From Betaproteobacteria bacterium (lineage in GTDB: Bacteria; Pseudomonadota; Gammaproteobacteria; Burkholderiales; Ferrovaceae), in assembly GCA_018971415.1 (NCBI GenBank), contig JAGXAW010000003.1, positions 1-64,000 of the forward strand: DNA of 64,000 bases, written 5' to 3'. The position numbers were made by a program, and so were the translations under genes. The notes under the pieces are model-generated. The model worked only from the letters and a program-made list of their open reading frames with translations, searched no databases and had not been told where the DNA came from. Below are positions 9,318 to 25,081 of this stretch, piece by piece. The first letter of the stretch is position 1; the number at the start of each line of letters is the position of its first letter.

Positions 9318-11852
9318 GTGAGTACACAATTATTAATCGTCGAGTCACCCTCGAAAGCAAAAACCTTAAAAAAATACCTTGGTCCAGATTTTGAAATCCT
9401 GGCCTCCTATGGCCATGTACGTGATTTAGTCCCTAAAACCGGGGCGGTGGACCCTGATCATGGCTTCGCCATGAAATACCAATTAATCGAGCGCAATGAA
9501 AAACATCTCGAACAAATTTTAAAATCTGTCAAAAATGTAGATTCTGTATTATTGGCAACTGACCCGGATAGAGAAGGGGAAGCAATTGCCTGGCATCTTG
9601 CTGAAATTATCCACTCCAAGAAAGGCTTACAAAATAAGCCGTTAAAACGCGTGGTTTTTTATGAAATTACGCAAAATGCGGTAAAACAAGCGGTGGCCAA
9701 TCCGCGTGAGATTTCAGAGGCGCTTGTTAATGCTCAGCAGGCAAGAAGGGCTCTAGACTATTTGGTGGGTTTTAATCTCTCCCCGCTGTTATGGAAAAAA
9801 ATCCGTCGTGGGTTATCCGCTGGTCGTGTGCAAAGCCCTGCCTTACGCTTAATTGTCGAACGAGAAAATGAAATTCGCGCTTTCACCAGCAAAGAGTATT
9901 GGAGTATTCATCTCGATAGCCATAAAGATGGACAAAGTTTTAGTGCAAAACTGATTCAATTTGATAATAAAAAAATTAACACCCTTGATATTGATTCAGA
10001 AAGTAAGCACCAAGAAATGATCAATCAATTAACTGGCAAAAACACAAAAGTTACCCGTGTTGAAAAAAAGAGAAAAAACAGACACCCGGCACCTCCTTTT
10101 ACCACTTCAACACTTCAGCAAGAAGCTGTAAGAAAGTTAGGTTTTACAACCGACCGTACGATGAAAGTTGCCCAGCAACTCTACGAAGGAATTGATATTG
10201 GCGGTGGCGCTGTGGGTTTAATTTCTTACATGCGAACGGATTCTGTGAACCTATCACAAGAAGCGCTAAAGGATATACGTGGCCACATAACCAATCAATT
10301 TAGCCCTGAATATCTTCCTGAAAAACCTAACTTCTACGCTAACAAAGCTAAAAACGCCCAAGAGGCGCACGAAGCCATCAGGCCAACCTCCATTGCCCGC
10401 ACGCCCGCCAATGTCAAAGAATATTTAAGTTCAGATCAATTTAGACTTTATGAGATGATCTGGAAACGAACTGTAGCAAGCCAAATGACGCAAGCTCAGT
10501 TTGATACGGTAAGTGTGGATATGGCTGTTAATGAAGGTAAAGCTGTCTTTCGAGCTACGGGGCAAACACTGATCTTTCCAGGATTTATTGCTGTATACCG
10601 TGAAGATATTGATGAAGAGTCACAAAGCAACGCAGATGATGAAGCCCGTTTGCCTATCTTAACTGAAGGAGAAATTCTGGATGTTGATCGCATTTGGGGT
10701 GAGCAACATTTCACCCAACCCCCGGCGCGCTACACGGAAGCAAGCTTAGTTAAAGCATTGGAAGAGTTTGGTATTGGAAGACCTTCCACCTATGCCAGTA
10801 TCATTAGTACCTTAATAAATCGAGATTATGTCTTATTAGATAAGAAACGTTTTACCCCCACTGATGTTGGTGAAGTGGTGAATAAGTTTTTAACGGAACA
10901 CTTTAGTCGTTACGTTGATTACGATTTCACAGCCAAACTTGAGGATCAACTGGATTTAATCTCTGAAGGTAAACTGGATTGGCTTCCCGTCATGGACGAC
11001 TTTTGGCGCGATTTTTCTAAACAAATTGAAGACAAAAGCCAAGTGTCACGGGCTGAAGTAACACAAGAAGCCCTTGATGAAGCCTGTCCTCAGTGTGGGG
11101 CTCCACTCATGGTTCGCCTTGGTAAACGAGGTAAGTTTGTGGGTTGCAGTGCCTATCCAGAGTGTAACTACACGCGTAATGTTGACAATGGTGCCAACCT
11201 CTCTGAGCCAGTTTTACTGGGAGAGCATCCTGATAAGAAACTCCCGATTTTTCTTATGAACGGACCCTATGGTCCTTATGTTCAGTTAGGGGAGAGCACG
11301 GAAGAGAATAAAAAACCCAAACGCGTTTCTATTCCTAAACCCACTTCTTTAGAACAGTTTTCACTGGAACAGGGTGTTCAACTCATTAACTTACCTCGTG
11401 AGTTAGGAGTACACCCTGAAAGTAGTAAAAAAATAACAGTTAACATTGGTCGCTTTGGTCCCTATATCCAGCACGATGGTGGTTTTAGATCAATCCCCAA
11501 AACCGATGACATCTTTACGATCTCACTTGATCGTGCAATAGAAATTTTAGCTCAGCCAAAATCCCAGGGGCGTGGCGCCATTAAAAGCTTAGGAAACCAT
11601 CCTGAGGACAACCAACCTATTGGGGTTTACAGTGGCCGCTATGGCCCTTATGTAAAACACGGAAAAACCAATGCGACGTTGCCCTCTGGAGTGGATCCTG
11701 AAAGCGTTACCTTAGAGGAAGCGATTTCTTTATTAGCGCAAAAAGTAGAAAAAGGTCCTTCAAGCAAAAAGAAAACCAAAGGGACTACAAAGAAGACAGC
11801 GAAAAGTGTCACCAAAAAATCCACCAAAAAGAAGACAACAAAAAAATCCTCT

Positions 11853-11867
<15 letters not shown>
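9318..11867 (+). CDS. topA: DNA topoisomerase I (GTG start)
   Basis: LLIVESPSKAKTLKKYLG, DPDREGEAIAWHL, SYMRTDS, zinc-finger C-terminus and Lys-rich tail. Confidence 0.97.
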
Positions 11868-16253
<4,386 letters not shown>

Positions 16254-16465
16254 TAATATACCTTAATTAGTAATTAATAGGAGTTTGTATTTTCAGTGGA
16301 TAAGTTCTAAAAACACTGTTAAAACATTATTTTACGTTAATTAAATTGTTTGGGATAAGTTAATTATTACATGATGATATTTTGTGGATAAGTTACAAAA
16401 AAATAAAAACTTTCTTTTTATCCACAATCTATTCACTTCTTATACCGATCTTTTCCCCATACTTA
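16254..16465. other. Candidate oriC region (dnaA-dnaN spacer) with DnaA boxes
   Basis: AT-rich spacer with TGTGGATAA at 16383-16391, TTATCCACA at 16418-16426, one-mismatch AGTGGATAA at 16295-16303. Confidence 0.7.
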
Positions 16466-17788
16466 TTAACTGCTTAAAATTTGTTGTAATGCCTGATAAT
16501 CTCGCAAAATTGTCTGATCACTGGTACATAGTTCTTGCATTTTACGACAGGCATGAAGAACTGTTGTGTGATCTCTACCCCCAAAGGCTTCTCCAATATC
16601 AGGTAAGCTTAATGAGGTAATATCCTTTGCCAAAGCCATCGCCATTTGTCTTGGTCTTGCAAGAGAACGTGTTCTTTTTTTAGAGAACATATCGGCGACT
16701 TTTATTTTATAGTAATCCGCCACAGTTTTTTGGATGTTCTCCACTGAAATTTGTCTATGCTTAAGCGCTAACAAGTCCTTTAACGCTTCTTTTGCAGATT
16801 GCAGTGTTATGGGTTCATTTTTAAAACCTGAGTATGCTTGAACCCGTTTTAAAGCACCTTCTAACTCTCTTACGTGCGAGCGAATATGCTTTGCAATAAA
16901 AAAAGCAACATCTTCACTTAACTCGATATGTTGCTGTTGCGCTTTATTAATTAAAATGGCAACTCTCATCTCAAGCTCTGGCGCTTCAACAGCAACGGTT
17001 AACCCCCAACCAAAACGAGAAATTAACCGCTCTTCCATGCCGACAATTTCTCGAGGGAAACTATCGCAGGCAATAATGACCTGTTTGTGAGATTCCACCA
17101 AGGCGTTAAATGCAAAAAAGAATTCTTCTTGAGTTCTGGTTTTACCCCCAAAGAACTGAATATCATCCACCATTAAAACATCTAGAGAGTGATACTCTTT
17201 TTTGAAGGTATCAAACGATTTATGTTGATAAGTGCGAACCACATCAGAGACATATTTTTCTGCATGAACGTATTTCACTCTGGCTTTGGGATTGCGTCTA
17301 ATTACATCATTACCTATAGCTTGTATTAAATGGGTTTTTCCTAACCCTACACCACCATAAATAAATAAAGGGTTGTAAGCTTGCCCTGGGTTTTCAGCCA
17401 CTTGAATTGCCGCTGCTCTAGCCAATTGATTGGCCTTACCGGCTATAAAGTTATCAAAGGTGAATTGAGGGTTAAGTTTACTGGGGTAGGGGGTCTGACC
17501 ACTTTCAACCAACTGTATCTCATTATTTTCAATTATGGGATTAGCCTGCGGTCTCGCTTCTATACGTTGAGTAATAAGGACAACTTCGTTAAATCCTTCT
17601 TTTTTTGCCAAATCTTCAATTTTGAGCAGAAATCTGTCTCTAATCCACTGCAAAACAAATCGGTTATTGGCAATGATGGTTAACTTTCCATCCTTTTCTT
17701 CAACACGTAAGGGGTCTATCCATGTTGCAAATTGCTGCTCAGGAATCTCTTGACGAAATTGGTTTTTTATTTGGTCCCAGAATGACAT
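16466..17788 (-). CDS. dnaA: Chromosomal replication initiator DnaA
   Basis: NPLFIYGGVGLGKTHLIQAIGN, DDIQFFGGK, C-terminal GGRDHTTVLHACRK. Confidence 0.98.
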   Translation of the reverse strand: MSFWDQIKNQFRQEIPEQQFATWIDPLRVEEKDGKLTIIANNRFVLQWIRDRFLLKIEDLAKKEGFNEVVLITQRIEARPQANPIIENNEIQLVESGQTPYPSKLNPQFTFDNFIAGKANQLARAAAIQVAENPGQAYNPLFIYGGVGLGKTHLIQAIGNDVIRRNPKARVKYVHAEKYVSDVVRTYQHKSFDTFKKEYHSLDVLMVDDIQFFGGKTRTQEEFFFAFNALVESHKQVIIACDSFPREIVGMEERLISRFGWGLTVAVEAPELEMRVAILINKAQQQHIELSEDVAFFIAKHIRSHVRELEGALKRVQAYSGFKNEPITLQSAKEALKDLLALKHRQISVENIQKTVADYYKIKVADMFSKKRTRSLARPRQMAMALAKDITSLSLPDIGEAFGGRDHTTVLHACRKMQELCTSDQTILRDYQALQQILSS

Positions 17789-17875
17789 TATCTATATGAT
17801 TTTATTAGTTATTATTAATTTACTGGTAAATACAAACGTATTACAGAGAGTTAATTCTACCGTGGTTGATGAAAG

Positions 17876-17908
17876 TTATCCACCGATATATTTTAGGCTT
17901 GTGGATAT
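17876..17908. promoter_or_regulatory. Two near-consensus DnaA boxes in dnaA-rpmH spacer
   Basis: TTATCCACC at 17876-17884 and TGTGGATAT (reverse ATATCCACA) at 17900-17908. Confidence 0.6.
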
Positions 17909-17915
17909 ATTTATC

Positions 17916-17944
17916 TTGACTTGACTGAGATTTTACGGTTTAAT
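17916..17944 (+). promoter_or_regulatory. Putative sigma70 promoter of rpmH operon
   Basis: TTGACT (17916-17921), 17 bp spacer, TTTAAT (17939-17944), 34 bp before rpmH ATG. Confidence 0.6.
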
Positions 17945-17978
17945 CGCGGGTTCACTAATTAGTTTTGTGAGTTTTATC

Positions 17979-18113
17979 ATGAAGCGTACTTACCAACCAT
18001 CAGTTACCAAACGTAAACGTACACACGGATTTCGTGTGCGCATGAAAACCCGTGGTGGCCGTGCAGTTATTAATGCACGTCGTTCACGTGGACGTGCTCG
18101 TTTAGCAGTTTAA
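17979..18113 (+). CDS. rpmH: 50S ribosomal protein L34 (not in ORF track, 44 aa)
   Basis: [44 protein letters not shown]. Confidence 0.98.
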   Translation: MKRTYQPSVTKRKRTHGFRVRMKTRGGRAVINARRSRGRARLAV

Positions 18114-18120
18114 GGATGTA

Positions 18121-18477
18121 TTGACCATCATGGCCAACGAAAACTTTTTCGTGGGCTGTGATTTCAATACTGTCTTAAAACAACGTTGTGGCAAAAAAGG
18201 CCGATTATTCAGAGTCTTGGCTTATCCAAACGGTCTTAATCACGGACGTTTTGGCCAAACGGTAGCAAAGAAGATCTGTCCTAAAGCTGTATCGAGAAAC
18301 TATATGAAGCGTGTTATTCGAGAGTTATTTAGAAAACATGCGCCTGAATTAAAGGGGTTAGATGTGGTATTAATGCATCAATCTTATTTTAATTCAACAA
18401 GTTATCATGATGCAGCTGCTGAATTTGAATACTTAACTCAAGCTATTCAATCATGTCGCGATTTATCCAAGTCTTAA
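18121..18477 (+). CDS. rnpA: Ribonuclease P protein component (start could be ATG 18130)
   Basis: [30 protein letters not shown]; between rpmH and yidD. Confidence 0.92.
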   Translation: MTIMANENFFVGCDFNTVLKQRCGKKGRLFRVLAYPNGLNHGRFGQTVAKKICPKAVSRNYMKRVIRELFRKHAPELKGLDVVLMHQSYFNSTSYHDAAAEFEYLTQAIQSCRDLSKS

Positions 18478-18662
18478 TCCGCTTTTACCAATGGGTCTTA
18501 AGCCCCATGTTGGGAAGATCTTGTCGTTTTGAACCCAGTTGCTCTCATTTTGCCTATGAGGCGCTCGGCCGACATGGTATGATCAAAGGCGGTTTTTTAT
18601 CAATTAAACGTATCTGCAAGTGTCACCCGTGGCATCCAGGTGGATACGACCCTGTTCCTTGA
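18453..18662 (+). CDS. yidD: Membrane protein insertion efficiency factor YidD
   Basis: [27 protein letters not shown]...[13 protein letters not shown]. Confidence 0.96.
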   Translation: MSRFIQVLIRFYQWVLSPMLGRSCRFEPSCSHFAYEALGRHGMIKGGFLSIKRICKCHPWHPGGYDPVP

Positions 18663-18672
18663 GAGACAATTC

Positions 18673-20322
18673 ATGCCAATGCAACGAATGATTCCATTGT
18701 TAGTCTTTATTTTTTCAAGTTTCATGTTGTGGAATGCTTGGCAACAAGAGCATTTACCAAAACAAAATACAGTCCAAACTCAATCAAATCCTGTTGGTGT
18801 TAATCAGGCATCCTCAACACCAACCTTACCCAGCACTGAAAAAACAATTTCAGCTTCTGCTATTAGCAATAGTGAGTTAACAAATTTAAAGCAAGGTGAA
18901 AGAGTTAAGGTTACTACGGATGTTTTCCAGGCTGAGTTTGACACCGTGGGTGGTGATTTAAAACGTCTAAAGCTCCTTAAGCAGCTCACCACAGGACAAG
19001 ATGCAGGAAAACCCCTAGACTTATTTAATGATGTTGGCGACATTCCCTATGTGGTTCAAACTGGTTTGATTGGCGGTAATTTACCCAATCACACCTCTTC
19101 TTATATTCCAAGCGTGACAAGCGCAACTTTAGAGCCTAACCAAAACAGTGTTTCTTTATCCTTTAAAGCAACGGTACCCAATAAAGTTGAAGTGATCAAA
19201 ACCTATACCTTTACCCGGGGCTCTTATTTGATCACACTAAACACAACTATTCATAACCTTGGAAATCAACCGTTAAAAACTGACAGTTATTATCAGTTTT
19301 TACGTGGATCGAAAGCTCCACCGGGAGATCCAAGGTTTGTAAGCACTTACACGGGACCCGCTTTTTATACTGAAGCATCCAAATTTGAAAAGCTAAGCTT
19401 TAAAGATATCGATAAAGGAGCGCATGATATTCCAGGGCAGGCCAATAACGGTTGGGTTGCCATGATTCAGCATTATTTTGTGTCCGCTTGGTTACCAAGC
19501 CAGGGCACCCAGAGGGAGTTTTACGCCAGGAAGGTGGGTGATGATTTGTATACCGCAGGTTTAATTATCCCAGTTAATGAAATTGCACCTGGAGGAACAT
19601 CATCAGTCAATGTTCCACTCTATGCTGGTCCGCAAGAGGGAGAAAAGTTAAAAGCATTGGCTCCCGGCTTACAATTAACCATTGATTTTGGTCGCCTCAC
19701 AATTATTGCAACCCCTATATTCTATGTGTTAAATCTTATTCATTCTTGGGTGAATAACTGGGGTGTAGCCATTATTCTTCTTACGGTACTCATTAAGCTC
19801 ATCTTTTTCCCGCTCTCCGCTGCAAGCTACAAGTCCATGGCGAAAATGAGAACCTTACAACCTAAAATGACTCGTTTGAAAGAGCAGTTCGGAGAGGATA
19901 AAGCACGCTTAAATCAAGCAATGATGGAGTTGTACCGTACTGAAAAAATCAACCCCTTGGGCGGCTGTTTACCCATGGTGGTGCAAATCCCAGTATTCAT
20001 TTCTTTATATTGGGTGTTGTTGGAAGCCGTGGAATTGCGCAACGCGCCATTTATAGGCTGGATTCATGATTTGTCAGCGAAGGATCCCTTTTATATTCTT
20101 CCATTAATCATGACCGCCTCAATGTTTATCCAGCAACGCATGAGCCCTAAGCCCCCCGATCCTGTTCAGGCCAAGGTCATGATGTTTATGCCCTTAATGT
20201 TTAGTTTTATGTTTTTCTTTTTCCCAGCAGGTCTTGTTCTGTATTGGGTGGTAAACAACATTTTGTCTATCGCTCAGCAGTGGCAAATTACTAAAATGAT
20301 GGGTGATGGCAATAAAAAATGA
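18673..20322 (+). CDS. yidC: Membrane protein insertase YidC/Oxa1
   Basis: Start placed at ATG 18673 (MPMQRMIPLLVFIFSSFMLWNAW); GWVAMIQHYFVSAWLP, NPLGGCLPMVVQIPVFISLYWVL. Confidence 0.96.
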   Translation: MPMQRMIPLLVFIFSSFMLWNAWQQEHLPKQNTVQTQSNPVGVNQASSTPTLPSTEKTISASAISNSELTNLKQGERVKVTTDVFQAEFDTVGGDLKRLKLLKQLTTGQDAGKPLDLFNDVGDIPYVVQTGLIGGNLPNHTSSYIPSVTSATLEPNQNSVSLSFKATVPNKVEVIKTYTFTRGSYLITLNTTIHNLGNQPLKTDSYYQFLRGSKAPPGDPRFVSTYTGPAFYTEASKFEKLSFKDIDKGAHDIPGQANNGWVAMIQHYFVSAWLPSQGTQREFYARKVGDDLYTAGLIIPVNEIAPGGTSSVNVPLYAGPQEGEKLKALAPGLQLTIDFGRLTIIATPIFYVLNLIHSWVNNWGVAIILLTVLIKLIFFPLSAASYKSMAKMRTLQPKMTRLKEQFGEDKARLNQAMMELYRTEKINPLGGCLPMVVQIPVFISLYWVLLEAVELRNAPFIGWIHDLSAKDPFYILPLIMTASMFIQQRMSPKPPDPVQAKVMMFMPLMFSFMFFFFPAGLVLYWVVNNILSIAQQWQITKMMGDGNKK

Positions 20323-21634
20323 TGTGATTGTTGCGTTATCCACTGCCCCAGGGCCCTCTGGCGTTGGGGTAGTGCGCCTCTCAGGTTCTGATCTAACCCC
20401 GTACTTTCAGGCTATTTTAAAAAAAGATGCTCTTAAGCCAAGATACGCTGAGCTGTCTTGGTTTCATGACCCTATGGGGGAGCCTATCGATCAAGGGTTA
20501 GCCATTTGGTTTCCCGCACCGCAATCTTATACGGGTGAGCATGTCCTTGAGATACAAGGCCACGGCAGTATGGTGGTTTTAGCCTCTATCCTACAGTCAT
20601 GCCAGGCACTGGGCGCGAGATTAGCAGAACCTGGCGAATTTACTCAAAGAGCTTTCTTTAACGGCAAATTAGATTTAACCCAAGCGGAAGCTGTCATTGA
20701 TTTAATTCATGCCGACAGTCAAGCAAGTGCAAAAGGCGCTTTAAGGTCCTTAAGCGGGGCGTTTTCTTTGAAAGTAAAGGAAATAAGACAGTCATTAATT
20801 GAGCTACGTATGTTTGTTGAGGGAAGCATCGATTTTTCTGAGGAGGGTTATGACTTTTTGGCAGCCATTCCTAACCAATTATCTCCTCGCTTTATTGCTG
20901 AAGGGTTAAATAAATTAATTCAAGAGGCCACTGATTCCTTGGTTTTTAATCAAGGACGACAGGTGGTGTTAATCGGCGCCCCCAATGTGGGCAAGTCCAG
21001 CATCTTGAATGTCTTGAGCCAGGAAGAGCTGGCAATTGTCACCGATGTGCCTGGTACAACGAGGGACGCCATCCGCAATCAAGTGGTGATTCAAGGGGTA
21101 CCGTTTCATATTATTGACACCGCTGGACTTAGAGAAACAAAAGACCCAATAGAACAGGCAGGGATTGCAAGAACTTGGCAAGCCATTGAAAAAGCAGATA
21201 TCGCTATGCTGGTCATTGACGTAAAGCAGGGGATCACTGAGCAGGACCAACAACTCATAGAACAATTATCCCCGACAACTCCCATCATTAAAGTCGCCAA
21301 TAAGATTGATTTGTTAGAAAGAGTCGATTTTACGGAGGACTGGATCACTGTTTCTGCCAAATCGGGAGTTGGTTTTGACGCGTTAAAAAATAAGCTAATT
21401 GGTTTAAGCGGTGTCAGCGTCAATACCGCACCCCCGTTTTTGGCCCGCGAAAGGCATATCAAAGAATTAAAACAATGTCTGCAACACTTAAAATACTCAG
21501 AGACCGTTACCGAAATAGAGTTTATTGCCGAGGAGTTACGTTTGGCTCAACTCGCCTTAAATGCCGTAACAGGTGAATTTACAGCAGACGACCTATTGGG
21601 TGAAGTGTTTTCAAAGTTTTGTATTGGCAAGTAA
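20303..21634 (+). CDS. mnmE: tRNA uridine-5-carboxymethylaminomethyl modification GTPase MnmE
   Basis: VALSTAPGPSGVGVVRLSG, GAPNVGKSS, DTAGLRE, C-terminal FCIGK. Confidence 0.97.
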   Translation: MMAIKNDVIVALSTAPGPSGVGVVRLSGSDLTPYFQAILKKDALKPRYAELSWFHDPMGEPIDQGLAIWFPAPQSYTGEHVLEIQGHGSMVVLASILQSCQALGARLAEPGEFTQRAFFNGKLDLTQAEAVIDLIHADSQASAKGALRSLSGAFSLKVKEIRQSLIELRMFVEGSIDFSEEGYDFLAAIPNQLSPRFIAEGLNKLIQEATDSLVFNQGRQVVLIGAPNVGKSSILNVLSQEELAIVTDVPGTTRDAIRNQVVIQGVPFHIIDTAGLRETKDPIEQAGIARTWQAIEKADIAMLVIDVKQGITEQDQQLIEQLSPTTPIIKVANKIDLLERVDFTEDWITVSAKSGVGFDALKNKLIGLSGVSVNTAPPFLARERHIKELKQCLQHLKYSETVTEIEFIAEELRLAQLALNAVTGEFTADDLLGEVFSKFCIGK

Positions 21635-21650
21635 TGTTTCACGTGAAACC
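21635..21650. promoter_or_regulatory. parS: parS site 1 (TGTTTCACGTGAAACC)
   Basis: 15/16 match to the conserved chromosomal parS palindrome TGTTTCACGTGAAACA, immediately after the mnmE stop. Confidence 0.92.
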
Positions 21651-21678
21651 TTCTAGGAAGCTTAATAGGCCATAGGTA

Positions 21679-21694
21679 TGTTTCACGTGAAACA
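21679..21694. promoter_or_regulatory. parS: parS site 2 (TGTTTCACGTGAAACA)
   Basis: Perfect 16-bp parS palindrome, 44 bp from site 1; parAB encoded downstream. Confidence 0.95.
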
Positions 21695-21765
21695 TAGGTA
21701 TATTTTTTTTGATCTTTGCAGTATGATAACAAGCCCTTTATAGACCTGATTAAGTTCAACTTTTT

Positions 21766-23661
21766 ATGAATTATCCAGAGCAGTTTGATGTCATTGTGAT
21801 CGGCGGCGGCCATGCGGGCACGGAAGCTGCTTTGGCCTCTTCCAGGTCTGGGGCAAAAACGCTTCTTTTAACGCATAATTTGGATACGCTTGGGCAAATG
21901 TCCTGTAACCCTTCCATTGGTGGAATCGGGAAAGGGCATTTGGTGAAAGAAATTGACGCCTTGGGCGGCGCCATGGCGAAGGCCGCTGATGAGGCGGGAA
22001 TCCATTTTAGAATTTTAAACGCACGCAAGGGTCCCGCAGTTCAGGCCACCAGAGCGCAAGCGGACCGTGTTTTATACAGAAAAGCCATCCGCCGACAATT
22101 AGAAAATCAGCCTAATCTTTTCTTATTTCAGCAGGGTGTTGATGATATTTTGGTTGAGGGTGAGCGTGTATGCGGTGTGGTTACGCAAATCGGTATTCGT
22201 TTTACAGCCCGCTCTGTGGTGTTAACCGCAGGCACTTTTTTGGCGGGGTTAATGCATGTTGGTTTACAGCAAAACCAAGGTGGGCGTGCGGGAGACCCGC
22301 CGGCGGTGACCTTGGCCCATCGTTTGCGTGAATTAAAGTTGCCGGTAGGGCGCTTAAAAACTGGTACGCCGCCAAGAATTGATGGTAAGACCATTAATTA
22401 CTCAAAGTTACTTGCTCAGCATGGCGATAATCCTACTCCTGTCTTCTCCTTCATGGGGAAGGTTGACGATCATCCACAGCAAATACCTTGTTGGATTACT
22501 CATACCACAGAAAAAACCCACGATATTATTCGTTCAGGGTTGGACCGCTCGCCTTTGTTTACAGGGGTTATTGAAGGTGTTGGGCCTCGTTACTGCCCCT
22601 CTATTGAAGATAAAATCCACCGTTTTGCTGATAAAAACCAACATCAAATCTTTTTAGAACCTGAGGGGTTAAGTACCCATGAGGTTTATCCCAATGGCAT
22701 TTCAACCAGTTTGCCCTTTGATGTTCAATGGAATTTGGTTCGCTCGATACCGGGTCTTGAGGGAGCACACTTGCTTCGTCCTGGTTACGCTATTGAATAT
22801 GATTATTACGATCCACGAGCGTTGAAACATTCCCTTGAGTCTAAGCATATTGAGGGCTTGTTCTTTGCTGGCCAAATTAATGGTACAACAGGTTATGAGG
22901 AGGCGGCGGCGCAAGGTTTGTTGGCAGGCATTAACGCTGCTCGATTTACGCGCGCTCAAACTGCATGGGTGCCAGGAAGAGATGAGGCTTACTTGGGTGT
23001 GTTGGTGGATGATTTAGTCACCCAAGGTGTCACAGAACCTTATCGCATGTTTACAAGTCGTGCCGAATACCGTTTGCAGCTAAGAGAGGACAATGCGGAT
23101 TTACGTTTAACTGAAATAGGCCGCAGTTTAGGTTTGGTTGATGATGAAAGATGGCGTTTTTACAATCATAAAAAAGAAGCGGTAGATAAAGAAATTGAAC
23201 GCCTTCAAAACACCTGGGTACACGTTAAAAACGTTGAAGAGGGTTTGTCTGAAACGCTCTTTGGCCAAGCGTTAGAGCGTGATTACACGGCCTTTGATTT
23301 ATTGAAAAGACCCGGTGTTACCTATGAAAATCTACAGCAGTTAGAGGAAGTGAAGAGCCTTAATCCATTATCCAGCGATATTACCAAGCAAGTGGAAATC
23401 GGGGTTAAATATCAAGGGTATATAGCGCGACAACTCACTGAAGTAGAAAGATTAAAGCAATTTGAGCGCGTCAGTATTCCCGTTCAATTTGATTACAGCC
23501 GCGTCAAAGGGTTATCCCGTGAAGTGGAGCAAAAGCTTCTTTTGCATCGTCCTGAGACATTGGGCCAGGCGAGTCGCATTAGTGGTGTCACGCCGGCTGC
23601 TATCACCTTATTAATGGTGCATTTAAAACAATATCAAGATGCCACCCAAGCAGTAGGCTAA
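21766..23661 (+). CDS. mnmG: tRNA uridine-5-carboxymethylaminomethyl modification enzyme MnmG
   Basis: [65 protein letters not shown]. Confidence 0.98.
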   Translation: MNYPEQFDVIVIGGGHAGTEAALASSRSGAKTLLLTHNLDTLGQMSCNPSIGGIGKGHLVKEIDALGGAMAKAADEAGIHFRILNARKGPAVQATRAQADRVLYRKAIRRQLENQPNLFLFQQGVDDILVEGERVCGVVTQIGIRFTARSVVLTAGTFLAGLMHVGLQQNQGGRAGDPPAVTLAHRLRELKLPVGRLKTGTPPRIDGKTINYSKLLAQHGDNPTPVFSFMGKVDDHPQQIPCWITHTTEKTHDIIRSGLDRSPLFTGVIEGVGPRYCPSIEDKIHRFADKNQHQIFLEPEGLSTHEVYPNGISTSLPFDVQWNLVRSIPGLEGAHLLRPGYAIEYDYYDPRALKHSLESKHIEGLFFAGQINGTTGYEEAAAQGLLAGINAARFTRAQTAWVPGRDEAYLGVLVDDLVTQGVTEPYRMFTSRAEYRLQLREDNADLRLTEIGRSLGLVDDERWRFYNHKKEAVDKEIERLQNTWVHVKNVEEGLSETLFGQALERDYTAFDLLKRPGVTYENLQQLEEVKSLNPLSSDITKQVEIGVKYQGYIARQLTEVERLKQFERVSIPVQFDYSRVKGLSREVEQKLLLHRPETLGQASRISGVTPAAITLLMVHLKQYQDATQAVG

Positions 23662-23666
23662 ATAAC

Positions 23667-24287
23667 ATGACTCAATCATTAGAAGAGGGGCTGTTGGCGT
23701 TAAATATCCATGGGCCAACGCAGGCCCTGGGACAATTAACGCATTATTTGGATTTACTAGAAAAATGGAATCGTACCATTAACTTAACCGCGATTCGTGA
23801 TCGTAACCAAATGATTTTATTGCATTTATTAGACTCCTTGTCGGTTAATGCCCTGCTAAAAGAGCACCAGGTTACAGCACTGTTAGATGTGGGTACGGGG
23901 GCGGGGCTGCCTGCTATCCCTTTGCAGGTGGTGAATCCCAATTGGCAGGTGACAGCGCTTGAGGCAAACCAAAAAAAAGCAGCGTTTTTAACGCAAGCAA
24001 AATTAGAGTTAGCCTTAAATAATTTGACGGTGGTCAATGAGAGGGTCGAGCTGTGGGACGGTCAACAATACCCTTGTATTATCTCGCGTGCTTTTTCAGA
24101 TTTAAGTGATTTTGTAAGTAGAACGCAGCATTTGTTGGCTGATAATGGCCTGTGGGTTGCCATGAAAGGGGTGGTGCCCTTTGAGGAAATGGAAAAACTG
24201 CAAAAAAATTATCTTATTTCAGTGCATTCCTTGATGGTTCCGGGGTTAAATGCTCAACGTCATGCCTTAATAATTAAAAATAGGTGA
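23667..24287 (+). CDS. rsmG: 16S rRNA (guanine-527 N7)-methyltransferase
   Basis: WNRTINLTAIRD, LLDVGTGAGLPAIPLQVV, ISRAFSDLSDF. Confidence 0.95.
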   Translation: MTQSLEEGLLALNIHGPTQALGQLTHYLDLLEKWNRTINLTAIRDRNQMILLHLLDSLSVNALLKEHQVTALLDVGTGAGLPAIPLQVVNPNWQVTALEANQKKAAFLTQAKLELALNNLTVVNERVELWDGQQYPCIISRAFSDLSDFVSRTQHLLADNGLWVAMKGVVPFEEMEKLQKNYLISVHSLMVPGLNAQRHALIIKNR

Positions 24288-24293
24288 TTGAAG

Positions 24294-25070
24294 ATGCACG
24301 TTTTAGCCATTACTAATCAAAAGGGCGGGGTTGGTAAAACCACCACCGCCGTTAATGTCTCAGCTGCTTTAGTTAAACTGGGCCAACGTGTTCTTTTGGT
24401 GGATTTAGACCCGCAAGGGAATGCAACAACAGGTAGCGGTCTTGATAAGTCTAATTTATCTCACAGTGTCTATGATGTTTTGCTCGATCCGGAGATAGCC
24501 AAAGGGGATATTTTTAGCGCGTCAACGGCAGGGTACGATGTGTTGCCCGCCAACCGCAATCTCGCGGGTGCTGAAGTTGAGTTGGTAGAGGGAGAAAGAA
24601 GGGAGTTTAGATTAAAAGAGGCGTTGAGTTTTTGTCGTGATCGTTATGATTTGGTGTTAATTGACTGTCCACCAACCCTGAATTTACTGACGATCAATGG
24701 TCTATCAGCTGCCACCAAGGTAATTATTCCCATGCAATGTGAATATTATGCACTTGAGGGCTTATCTGATCTCGTGCAAACCGTTCGTCGTGTAAGGGGA
24801 CATTTAAACCCGAATCTAGAGATTGAGGGTATTGTAAGAACCCTGCTCGACCCAAGAAATGCGCTAGCCCAACAGGTGTCTGATCAGTTACAAAAACATT
24901 TTGGTGAGAAGGTCTACAACACCCCCATTCCAAGAAATATTCGCCTGGCAGAGGCGCCCAGTCACGGTTTAACGGCCATTGATTATGACCGCTCATCAAA
25001 AGGCGCCAAAGCTTATGTGGCACTAACAGAAGAAATATTAAACAGATTAACCGCAGTGAATCATCAATAA
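24294..25070 (+). CDS. parA: Chromosome partitioning ATPase ParA
   Basis: ITNQKGGVGKTTTAVNVSAAL (deviant Walker A); VDLDPQGNATTGSG. Confidence 0.96.
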   Translation: MHVLAITNQKGGVGKTTTAVNVSAALVKLGQRVLLVDLDPQGNATTGSGLDKSNLSHSVYDVLLDPEIAKGDIFSASTAGYDVLPANRNLAGAEVELVEGERREFRLKEALSFCRDRYDLVLIDCPPTLNLLTINGLSAATKVIIPMQCEYYALEGLSDLVQTVRRVRGHLNPNLEIEGIVRTLLDPRNALAQQVSDQLQKHFGEKVYNTPIPRNIRLAEAPSHGLTAIDYDRSSKGAKAYVALTEEILNRLTAVNHQ

Positions 25071-25081
25071 GAGGCGAATAA

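Noticed and set aside
21106-21462. Minus-strand ORF of 118 aa
   Set aside because: Antisense to the mnmE GTPase domain, whose translation is clearly conserved.
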